Origin: an uncultured Collinsella sp.
GTDB lineage: Bacteria > Actinomycetota > Coriobacteriia > Coriobacteriales > Coriobacteriaceae
Direction of reading: 5' to 3'
DNA: 16,344 nt
Assembly: GCA_900544995.1 (NCBI GenBank)
Contig: UQXC01000045.1
Coordinates: 1 to 16,344 of the forward strand
A program made the translations under genes and the position numbers. The notes beneath the pieces were generated by a model. It ran no database searches. It was not told where the DNA came from and saw only the letters and a list, made by a program, of their open reading frames with translations. Below are positions 8,206 through 14,754 of the stretch, in pieces (the first letter of the stretch is position 1; the number at the start of each line of letters is the position of its first letter).

Positions 8206-8895
8206 TTACTTCAGGCCGTTAGCCCAATCCGTGGCAGCAGTCAAGGCAGACGCAGACGAACCCTCAGCGGTATTGTCTGCTGCGTAAATGAAGCAGTTGA
8301 CAACCATCGTGGCAGGATTGGCGAAATCCTTTTGCTCGGTGTCCTTGGGCGTAGTCACCTGGCTGAACAGCTCGCCAGTCCACTTATCCTCAGTCTTGCT
8401 GGCAATAAGCGGGGTAGCCTCGGTTCCTTCGCCAACATAAACGAAAAGGCCACCGAGATAATGAGTCGGCTCGCCCTCAACGGCGGTCGCATCAACGGCC
8501 TTCCAGCCAGAGTTAATGGTGAAGTAAGTCGTCTTGGAATCAGCGGTCCCGGCAGGCGCCGTCTTGTTGTTCACGAAAACGTACACATATGCATCCTCGG
8601 ATCCCTTGCCGATACCGACATTAGGATTCTTGGGTACAGACACGCCAGGGGCGAGCTTAGAGTCCTTAACCCATTTGGTCTCGGTCAGGTTGCCGTTGAC
8701 CTTAGTGTTATCATCCGGAAGCGGCTGATTCGGATGGTCGGGATCGGTAGTGGGCTTGTTGATGCCCGCAGTGGTGAAGTTGTTGGTCAGGCTCGACTGC
8801 GCCGTCAGCCAGGCGTAGGTGCCCACGCCGGCAGCCAGTACCAGCAGCAGCAAGGCGGCAACTATGCCGTAGCGCTTTTTCCTCTTGTTCTCCAT
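8206..8895 (-). CDS. TasA/camelysin-like secreted protein, likely major fibre subunit (first paralogue)
   Basis: 229 residues. The start at 8895 has AAGGAAGAG about 7 bases upstream; a longer open frame back to 9108 runs through the end of the signal peptidase gene and is Arg/Cys rich, so it was rejected. The leader MENKRKKRYGIVAALLLLVL runs into GVGTYAWLT, the GT-x-A-W form of SipW-cognate signals. It continues SSLTNNFTTAG, then a linker rich in Pro, Asp and Asn (PTTDPDHPNQPLPDD), EDAYVYVFVNN, FTINSGWKAV, YLGGLFVYVGEG and MVVNCFIYAADN, ending near WANGLK. The pattern is that of the family of Bacillus TasA and CalY, which form extracellular fibres. It is the first gene after the dedicated signal peptidase, has the best RBS of the three paralogues, and sits between two hairpins, all of which fit a highly expressed main subunit. 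That ranking is inference. Confidence 0.8.
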   Translation of the reverse strand: MENKRKKRYGIVAALLLLVLAAGVGTYAWLTAQSSLTNNFTTAGINKPTTDPDHPNQPLPDDNTKVNGNLTETKWVKDSKLAPGVSVPKNPNVGIGKGSEDAYVYVFVNNKTAPAGTADSKTTYFTINSGWKAVDATAVEGEPTHYLGGLFVYVGEGTEATPLIASKTEDKWTGELFSQVTTPKDTEQKDFANPATMVVNCFIYAADNTAEGSSASALTAATDWANGLK

Positions 8896-8925
8896 CGTTC
8901 TCTTCCTTTCGAGAATCGTTTTCCC

Positions 8926-8949
8926 CGGCAACGGCCCTTGCCGTTGCCG
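8926..8949 (-). promoter_or_regulatory. Hairpin in the signal peptidase / TasA-like intergenic gap
   Basis: CGGCAACGG (8926-8934) pairs perfectly with CCGTTGCCG (8941-8949) around a 6-base loop. On the minus strand it is followed by GGGGAAAACG, so there is no U tract and it is unlikely to be an intrinsic terminator. It lies in a 71-base gap just ahead of the RBS of the next gene; an mRNA processing or 5'-stabilising role is plausible. Confidence 0.45.
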
Positions 8950-8966
8950 ACACCTCTCCCCTGCCG

Positions 8967-9524
8967 CTATGGACGCCGCCCCCTCGCATGCGCGCGAGCA
9001 TGCTTGTCCGCAGGCTCGTCGGAAACCATCCGATCGAGCACTATCGACGCCGCGACCAGCAGCGCCAGAACGGCCACCACAACAAGCAAACCGGGCATCG
9101 TCGTGCAATATGCGTTAACGAAGCCCAGGTAAGGGACACAAAAAGAAACGACGCCGATCACGCGTGAAAAAGGCGTCTGCTCGGCGTCGTGCACGATGGT
9201 TCCATCTGCATTTTTGTTTGCGATTCCCTGCGTGCTGATCGTCTGCGCCACAGGGTCGACCTCGTACACCTGGTGGGTCACTACGGCGCCGTCCGACCGG
9301 TAAAAAGTTGCATTGTCGCCCACGGCGATATTCGTTGGGTCAACCTTGTGAACAAACACCATGGAGCCGACGGGAAGCTCGGGTTCCATAGATCCCGAGA
9401 GCACGGCAAAGGGCATGTAACCAAATGCGCGGGGAGCAAAAGAAACAACGGCAAGGGCTATGACAAGCGCAAGCGCCATGCCACTAAGAAGTGAAATAAA
9501 TCGTCTGAATCCGCGCGTTGCCAA
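8967..9524 (-). CDS. sipW: SipW-type signal peptidase I (Ser/His, S26B-like)
   Basis: 185 residues. A first membrane segment (about 9-35) is followed by LSGSMEPELPVGS, with Ser45 as the expected nucleophile. The usual bacterial Lys is replaced by His in VVTHQV (His84), the mark of the archaeal/ER-type family that includes Bacillus SipW. STQGIANKNADG (96-107) matches the later conserved box. A second membrane segment lies near 137-166, followed by a basic tail. By family it cleaves the leaders of TasA-like proteins at the membrane, and three such proteins follow in this operon. The start is a TTG with only GGGGAT upstream; the weak start may keep the enzyme low relative to its substrates. It is the first gene of the operon; the next gene begins 71 bases later. 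Confidence 0.88.
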   Translation of the reverse strand: MATRGFRRFISLLSGMALALVIALAVVSFAPRAFGYMPFAVLSGSMEPELPVGSMVFVHKVDPTNIAVGDNATFYRSDGAVVTHQVYEVDPVAQTISTQGIANKNADGTIVHDAEQTPFSRVIGVVSFCVPYLGFVNAYCTTMPGLLVVVAVLALLVAASIVLDRMVSDEPADKHARAHARGRRP

Positions 9525-10062
9525 CGTGATTATTTCATCCCCATCGAGGCTATATTCGATCCCATCAAGGATTAGCCACTTTTCTAAGACGTTTAATAGA
9601 TGAGTTCGAAAAAGCCAATCTGAAATCTATTTCTAACAATCACCGTAGCTGCTTCCGCGTTTTTATCAACGTCTTTCCGCCAAATGCTACTATTTTTGCC
9701 GTAAGTGGTTATTTGTCCCCACACTTGTCTGCTTTATCCAACAACTGCGGCTAACCCCTACACAACTTTTCAATAGAGGGTCTGATATTTTGTACGGCTC
9801 AGATATCGTACCCCCCCCCCACATTAAATATATACTGCATTTAGTATCGTTTATTTTCAACCCCCTTATTCATGCCTCTACGGCTACCCCGCGTAGCTCT
9901 TAGCCCATACCTTCTGGAAACCGTGTCCATCCGGAAAGCCCGTCCCACTCTGAATACATCCAGCGAACGCATGCGAGCGTGTTGTCCAGAACGGTCTCGT
10001 CATCGGGGTGATGGAAAATGTCACCACAAACGCTTGCCACGGTTGCGCCCACAAGTGGCAAG
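9525..10062. other. AT-rich intergenic region upstream of the surface operon, with a C10 tract
   Basis: About 540 bases with no convincing gene. It contains a run of ten C (9811-9820), a repeat cluster at 9783-9810 and, at 9900-10040 on the minus strand, a 46-codon stretch from a GTG that reads in a protein-like way (CGDIFHHPDDETVLDN, then TRFPEGMG and a stop) but has no RBS; it could be a gene remnant. The operon promoter should lie here, but I could not find a convincing -35/-10 pair on the minus strand. Confidence 0.5.
9811..9820 (-). repeat. Homopolymer tract, C10 (G10 on the operon strand)
   Basis: Ten consecutive C are seen directly, about 290 bases upstream of the signal peptidase start, in otherwise AT-rich DNA. 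Other runs of C or G in the window are clearly shorter. Such tracts change length by slipped-strand mispairing in other bacteria; an effect on this operon is inference. Confidence 0.9.
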
Positions 10063-10090
10063 AAAAAAGCCTCGAGAGTTTCGAGGCTTT
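10063..10090 (-). terminator. Rho-independent terminator of the flavodoxin-family gene
   Basis: On the minus strand AAAGCCTCGA and TCGAGGCTTT form a 10-bp stem around a 5-base loop, followed by a T6 run. It begins about 40 bases after the stop of the flavodoxin-family gene. Confidence 0.88.
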
Positions 10091-10131
10091 CACATTTGTA
10101 TTGTTTTGCACGAAGGACCGCGAGCAGCGAG

Positions 10132-10683
10132 CTACTCGCCCAGCACGGCCTTCTTGGCCGCCGCCGCCATATGGTCCAGATCATCCTTGGTGGGATGATC
10201 CTTTGCGGCAACCCAGTTATCGAGCAGCAACTTAGCGCGGACATTGTCGGGATCTTGCTCGAGCATGGCCTCGTAGCGCTGCTTGACCGCGGGACCCATC
10301 TTGCCCTGGCACATCGCCCAGCCTACAAGCTCGGCATCATTGGCCAAATTGGAGGTCACGCGATCGATAATCTGCCTAAAGTACTCCTCGCTGGCCCCAA
10401 AGCCGCAGGTGCCAAACAGGAAGACGCGCTTGCCGTGCAAGGCTGAGAGCAACGTCGCGACCGAAGGCGTGCTCGCGCCCTTGTCGCACCAAAAACCGAC
10501 AAGCACCGTGTCGGCCGCGCAGGCGCCCTGCGCCTCGAGCGCAACCTGATCTGCATCCGCATCGTCGCTCAACGCCGCGGCATGGACAAACTCAACACCT
10601 GCAGCCTGCAGCGTGCGCTTGATCGCACCCGAAACCATCCTGGTATTACCGCTCTTGCTGTTAACCACCAAAGAGCACGTCAT
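10132..10683 (-). CDS. Flavodoxin-family protein (resembles BilS-type flavodoxins)
   Basis: 183 residues from ATG 10683; a GTG at 10689 would add two. GAGG lies 10 bases before the ATG and 4 before the GTG, so the start is uncertain. The N-terminus TCSLVVNSKSGNTRMVSGAI is a beta strand followed by the SxSGNT phosphate-binding loop of flavodoxins. DTVLVGFWCDKG and KRVFLFGTCGFGAS are the second and third FMN-contact strands, and MCQGKMGPAVKQRYEAM and the HPTKDDLDHM tail follow. The pattern of VGFW, FGTxGFG, MCQGKM and a C-terminal HPxxxDL is what I recall of the small flavodoxin proteins called BilS in bilirubin-reducing gut bacteria; this is unconfirmed, and no bilR-like reductase is in the window. 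It probably carries electrons by FMN in the cytoplasm. It has its own promoter and terminator and so is likely a single-gene unit. Confidence 0.75.
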   Translation of the reverse strand: MTCSLVVNSKSGNTRMVSGAIKRTLQAAGVEFVHAAALSDDADADQVALEAQGACAADTVLVGFWCDKGASTPSVATLLSALHGKRVFLFGTCGFGASEEYFRQIIDRVTSNLANDAELVGWAMCQGKMGPAVKQRYEAMLEQDPDNVRAKLLLDNWVAAKDHPTKDDLDHMAAAAKKAVLGE

Positions 10684-10742
10684 AGTCACGTTGCCTCGTA
10701 TCCCCCAAAACTAAAGCCACTAATGCAATTTATTAGATGAAT

Positions 10743-10770
10743 ATCTTAGTACTAACGTGACAGATGTAAA
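10743..10770 (-). promoter_or_regulatory. Candidate promoter of the flavodoxin-family gene with overlapping palindrome
   Basis: TTTACA (10765-10770), a 16-base spacer and TAAGAT (10743-10748) resemble a sigma-A promoter on the minus strand, about 60 bases before the start codon. The perfect 10-bp palindrome TTAGTACTAA (10746-10755) overlaps the -10 and could be an operator. Confidence 0.45.
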
Positions 10771-10810
10771 CCACCGTCTGTCGATTGATTAATTTGCCCC
10801 GCGGGCTTGC

Positions 10811-12670
10811 TCACTGGGCGAATTGGCTGCGGTAGAGTTCGGCGTAGAAGCCGCCTGCCGCCAACAGCTCGTCGTGCGTGCCGCGCTCGATAATCTGGCC
10901 GTCGCGCATTACCAGAATGCAGTCGGCGTTGCGGATCGTCGACAGGCGGTGCGCCACCACAAAGCTTGTGCGGCCGGCCATAAGCTCGTCGAATGCCGCC
11001 TGCACCTGCAGCTCGGTGCGCGTATCGATACTCGAAGTCGCCTCGTCCAGCAGCAAGATAGCCGGGTCGGTGAGCATGACGCGCGCAATGCACAGCAGCT
11101 GCTTTTGGCCCTGGCTAAACGTGCCGCCGTCCTCGCCAATCACCGTGTCGTAGCCTTTCGGCAGCTGCACGATAAACTTGTGCGCGTGCGCGCGCTTGGC
11201 GGCTTCGATAACCTGCTCGCGCGTGGCTCCTGGGCAACCGTAGGCGATGTTTTCCGCCACCGTGCCCTCGAACAGCCAAGTGTCCTGCAGCACCATGCCA
11301 AAGGCACGACGCAGGCTCGAGCGCGTGTAATCGCGCGAAGCCTTGCCATCGACCGCGATGCGGCCGGCATCGATATCGTAAAAACGCAGCAGCAGATTGA
11401 TGAGCGTTGTCTTTCCGCAGCCCGTGGGGCCGACCAGAGCAAAACGCATGCCGGGCTTGGCATCGATGCAGATATCCTGCAACAGCTTTCGGTCGGGCAC
11501 ATAGCTAAAGTCCACGTGTTCAAAGGTCACCTCGCCCTGCGGTGCGGCAAGCTCTACAGCGTCCGACGCGTCGGGCTCCTGCTCGCGCGCATCGAGCAGC
11601 GCAAACATGCGGCGCGCCGAGGCGTACGCGGTCTGGATCTGCGTGATGACGTTGGTGACCTCGTTGAACGGCTTGGTGTACTGGTTGGCATAGGACAGGA
11701 AAATCTGCACGCCGCCCACCGTAAGCGCCGCGGGCACGCCCGTGATCACGCCCACGCAGCCGATCACGGCAACCACGGCGTAGATGATGTTGTTGATAAA
11801 ACGTGTACCGGGGTTGGAAAGCGAGCCCATAAACTGCGCGCGCTCACCTGCCGTATAGAGCTCGGCGTTGAGGACGTCGAAGCGCTGCTGAGCGTGCGGG
11901 CCGTAGGCGAAGGCGTCCACGAGCTTTTGCTCACCCACATACTCCTCGATATGACCGCCGAGTTGGCCCTGGATGCGCTGTTGAGCAGTGAAGCTCTTAT
12001 TGGAAAGCTTGGCGATGGCACCGGCCGCAAAGATGGAAAGCGGCGTGACGAGCACCACCACGAGCGTCATGGTCAGGTTAATGGAGAGCATAAACGCGAG
12101 CGTGCCAACGATGGTGATAACGCCGGTGAAAAGCTGGGTAAAACCCTGCAGCAGACCGTCGCCCACCTGATCGACGTCGTTGACCACGCGGCTCATAAGG
12201 TCGCCGTGGGCATGGCTGTCGATAAAGCTGAGCGGCATGCGGCTGAGCTTATCGCTCGCCTCCACGCGCATGTCGCGCACCGTTTCGTAGGACAAACGGT
12301 TGACGCAGTAGCCCTGCAGCCACTGGAAGGCCGCCGCGCCCACCACGACAATCGCGAGCTTGGTAACGAGCGGCAGCAGCGCGTCAAAGTCCACCTGCCC
12401 GGCGGCGACGATCAGGTCGATGCCCTCGCCGATGAGGATGGGCGTATAGAGTTGCAGGATCACCGAGATGGCGGCGCTCACAAACGACGCCGTAAACGAA
12501 ATGCGATGCGGACGGACGTAGCCCAGCAGGCGGCGAGTCACCGCGCCCACGGGATAGCGCTCGGGGTCGCCGGGCTGATGCGGACCGTCACCCAAGTCGT
12601 TGAGGCTATCGTTGCCGGACACGTTGGCCGTCATCGTGGCGACCGAACCGGAAGAAGTATACGGATTCAT
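10811..12670 (-). CDS. ABC exporter subunit (permease-ATPase fusion) with canonical Walker B
   Basis: 619 residues. A 45-residue polar N-terminal extension is followed by a six-helix type IV exporter membrane domain (about 50-340) and an ATPase domain: Walker A GPTGCGKTT (about 413), signature FSQGQKQ (about 517), Walker B ILLLDEATSSID (about 535) and the switch histidine in VVAHRLST (about 567). The catalytic Glu and His are present, but the signature differs from LSGGQ. Its start ATG directly abuts the stop of the partner gene, and AGGAGG lies in the partner's last codons, so the two are co-translated. By the known pattern of heterodimeric exporters (TM287/288, BmrCD), this subunit's Walker motifs and the partner's normal signature form the active site. 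The substrate is unknown; drugs, lipids or peptides are all possible. No clear terminator follows; a 6-bp inverted repeat at 10760-10783 is weak. Confidence 0.9.
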   Translation of the reverse strand: MNPYTSSGSVATMTANVSGNDSLNDLGDGPHQPGDPERYPVGAVTRRLLGYVRPHRISFTASFVSAAISVILQLYTPILIGEGIDLIVAAGQVDFDALLPLVTKLAIVVVGAAAFQWLQGYCVNRLSYETVRDMRVEASDKLSRMPLSFIDSHAHGDLMSRVVNDVDQVGDGLLQGFTQLFTGVITIVGTLAFMLSINLTMTLVVVLVTPLSIFAAGAIAKLSNKSFTAQQRIQGQLGGHIEEYVGEQKLVDAFAYGPHAQQRFDVLNAELYTAGERAQFMGSLSNPGTRFINNIIYAVVAVIGCVGVITGVPAALTVGGVQIFLSYANQYTKPFNEVTNVITQIQTAYASARRMFALLDAREQEPDASDAVELAAPQGEVTFEHVDFSYVPDRKLLQDICIDAKPGMRFALVGPTGCGKTTLINLLLRFYDIDAGRIAVDGKASRDYTRSSLRRAFGMVLQDTWLFEGTVAENIAYGCPGATREQVIEAAKRAHAHKFIVQLPKGYDTVIGEDGGTFSQGQKQLLCIARVMLTDPAILLLDEATSSIDTRTELQVQAAFDELMAGRTSFVVAHRLSTIRNADCILVMRDGQIIERGTHDELLAAGGFYAELYRSQFAQ

Positions 12671-14545
12671 TTAGCAGCCCTCCTTTGCGCAAGTGGATGC
12701 CGGGGCAGCCGGGGCGAACGCGGGACTTGGGACGGACGTGGGCGTCGCGCTCCCCTGCTGGCCCTCGAGCTCCTCGCGGCGAAGCTGCGACTGGCAGATT
12801 TCGCGGTAGAGCTGGCAGGTCGCGTACAGCTCGTCGTGCGTACCCAGGCCCGCGACCGAGCCGTGGTCGAGCACGCAGATCATGTCGGCATCGCGCACGG
12901 TCGAGACGCGCTGACTCACGATCACCGTGGTCAGCGGGAGCCCGCCCGCGGCGGCACCGCATGCGCTGCGCTCGCGGATGGCATGGCGAAGCGCCGCGTC
13001 GGTCTTAAAGTCGAGCGCCGAGGCGGAATCATCCATGATCAGGATCTGCGGCGAGCCCACCAGGGCACGCGCAATGGTCAGGCGCTGACGTTGGCCACCG
13101 CTAAAGTTCTTGCCGCCCGCCTCGACCGGGGCGTCGAGTCCATACGGCTTGTTGCGCACGAACTCGCCGGCCTGCGCCATTTCGAGCGCCGCCCACAGTT
13201 CCTCATCGGTTGCCGACTCGTCGCGCCAGGTTAGGTTGCTGCGGATCGTGCCACTCACGAGCGACGCGCGCTGCGGTACGGTCGCGACCACATGGCGCAG
13301 CTGATCGAGCGGCCAGGCGCGCACGTCGGCACCCATTACGCTCACGCGGCCGGTGCTCGCATCGTACAGGCGCGGGATGAGCGAGACGAGCGTCGACTTA
13401 CCGCTGCCCGTGCCGCCGATAATGCCGAGGGTTTTGCCCACCGGCAGCTCCAAGGTCACGTCATTGACGGCGTTGGCAGCGCCGGCGCCAAAAGAAAAGC
13501 TCGCATGGCTCAAGCTCAGCGCCGGGACCGGAACAGCGCCACCCGCCAGTTCGCCCGGCTCGGGCAGCGCAACCGGCTGGTTGCCCTCGTCGGTAATGCT
13601 CGGCACGCAATTGAGCACCTCGTTGAGACGCGACGCACTGGCGCTCGCCTTGGTAAAGACCACGACCAGGTTGGCGACATACACGATGGAGGTCAGGGTC
13701 TGCGTCATGTAGTTGACGAACGCCATGACCTGGCCCTGCGTGAGCTCACCCACATTGACCTGGATGCCGCCCACCCACAGGATGGCGCACACACCCAGGT
13801 TCATCACCAAAAACGTTACGGGGTTAAGGACCGACGAGAGCTTGCCCACCGCGATGGCGGTATGGGCCTGGTCGTCGGCGGCTTGGGCAAAGCGCTCGCG
13901 CTCGTGGTCTTCGCGCACAAACGCCCGGACCACGCGAGCACCCGAAAGTCCTTCGCGGCAAATAAGCGCGATGCGGTCGAGCTTTGCCTGCAGCTGCTTG
14001 TAGTACGGGATGCAGCGCGCCATGACAAACCAAAACACCAGGCCAATGGCGGGCGTGCAAATCAAAAAGATGATGCCGAGCTTAAGGTCGATGGCAAGGG
14101 CCGCGACCATGGAGCCCACCGCCAGGAAAGGCCAACGGATGAGCATGCGCACACCGAGCGCCACAGCGAGCTGCACCTGGTTGACGTCGTTGGTAATGCG
14201 CGTGATGAGCGACGGCGTGCCAAAGCGGTCGAGTTCGACATAGCTCAGTTTGTTGATGTGCTGGTAGAGCGCGCCGCGAATGTCGGTACCCATACCCTGC
14301 GAGGTCAGCGCCGCCATCTTTTGGCAGACAAGCGTAAACGAGATGCCGATCACAGCCATGGCGCCAAGCAACATACCGTAGTGGATAACGGCGTTCACGT
14401 CGTGTGCGCCAATACCCTTATCGATCATCTGGGCAATCACCAGCGGCGTCAGCAGGTCAAAGATCACTTCGATCAGCTTACACGCAGGACCAATCACCAT
14501 ATACCGGCGAAACTTACCACCAAAACGCCTGAGCAGCTCAATCAT
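12671..14545 (-). CDS. ABC exporter subunit (permease-ATPase fusion) with degenerate ATP site
   Basis: 624 residues from ATG 14545, which has GGGAG 9 bases upstream. The frame is open back to a GTG at 14602, but that lies upstream of the predicted transcription start. Residues about 15-300 form the six-helix exporter domain. The ATPase domain has Walker A GGTGSGKST (about 375), a normal signature FSGGQRQR (about 480), Walker B ILIMDDSASALD (about 499) with Asp in place of the catalytic Glu, and Gln in place of the switch His (VSQRVST, about 541). These two changes mark the degenerate half of heterodimeric exporters. It ends with a Pro/Ala-rich tail of about 30 residues. It is the first gene of a two-gene operon with the next subunit. 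Confidence 0.9.
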   Translation of the reverse strand: MIELLRRFGGKFRRYMVIGPACKLIEVIFDLLTPLVIAQMIDKGIGAHDVNAVIHYGMLLGAMAVIGISFTLVCQKMAALTSQGMGTDIRGALYQHINKLSYVELDRFGTPSLITRITNDVNQVQLAVALGVRMLIRWPFLAVGSMVAALAIDLKLGIIFLICTPAIGLVFWFVMARCIPYYKQLQAKLDRIALICREGLSGARVVRAFVREDHERERFAQAADDQAHTAIAVGKLSSVLNPVTFLVMNLGVCAILWVGGIQVNVGELTQGQVMAFVNYMTQTLTSIVYVANLVVVFTKASASASRLNEVLNCVPSITDEGNQPVALPEPGELAGGAVPVPALSLSHASFSFGAGAANAVNDVTLELPVGKTLGIIGGTGSGKSTLVSLIPRLYDASTGRVSVMGADVRAWPLDQLRHVVATVPQRASLVSGTIRSNLTWRDESATDEELWAALEMAQAGEFVRNKPYGLDAPVEAGGKNFSGGQRQRLTIARALVGSPQILIMDDSASALDFKTDAALRHAIRERSACGAAAGGLPLTTVIVSQRVSTVRDADMICVLDHGSVAGLGTHDELYATCQLYREICQSQLRREELEGQQGSATPTSVPSPAFAPAAPASTCAKEGC

Positions 14546-14589
14546 GTATAGGCGCTCCCTATCATCATCCACATTCAATTCGAACCATG

Positions 14590-14619
14590 ATAGTACCGCC
14601 ACCCCAAAAGAAGCGTAAA
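14590..14619 (-). promoter_or_regulatory. Candidate promoter of the ABC exporter operon
   Basis: On the minus strand TTTACG (14614-14619), an 18-base spacer and TACTAT (14590-14595) lie about 45 bases before the chosen ATG. Both boxes match the sigma-A consensus at 4 of 6 positions. Confidence 0.4.
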
Positions 14620-14675
14620 CAACTCGTCATTTCTAACGGGATTCAGTTTTCAGAGGGGTATACGCGCACGCCCGA

Positions 14676-14704
14676 TCAATGGCGGGCAAACCGCCTGATA
14701 TACT
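14676..14704 (+). promoter_or_regulatory. Extended -10 promoter of the LANTG surface protein gene
   Basis: TGATATACT (14696-14704) is a TGn-TATACT extended -10 box. The -35 position (14676-14681, TCAATG) is poor, as is usual for extended -10 promoters. Transcription should start near 14711, leaving a leader of about 45 bases. GCCCG and CGGGC flank the -35 position as a short inverted repeat. Confidence 0.6.
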
Positions 14705-14754
14705 TACATTAGTGCTACCAAGTTAGTCGCCGACCCTTGAAATGAGGTGCCGAG

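Noticed and set aside
8896..9108. N-terminal extension of the first TasA-like protein back to 9108
   Set aside because: It overlaps the conserved end of the signal peptidase gene, is Cys/Arg rich, and would bury a good SipW-type leader that has its own RBS.
10760..10783. Inverted repeat GACAGA...TCTGTC as terminator of the ABC operon
   Set aside because: The stem is only 6 bp with a 12-base loop and no T run, and it overlaps the proposed -35 box of the next gene.
10823..13234. An 803-codon open frame on the plus strand, opposite the ABC exporter genes
   Set aside because: It is antisense to two genes with clear Walker and signature motifs; its translation is Arg/His/Ala rich with no recognisable domain. 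Long antisense frames are expected opposite GC-rich genes.
13292..14551. A 419-codon plus-strand frame opposite the first ABC subunit
   Set aside because: Same reason: low-complexity, very basic product lying fully antisense to a well-supported gene.
14546..14602. GTG start 19 codons upstream for the first ABC subunit
   Set aside because: It lies upstream of the predicted transcription start, and the ATG at 14545 has a better RBS.
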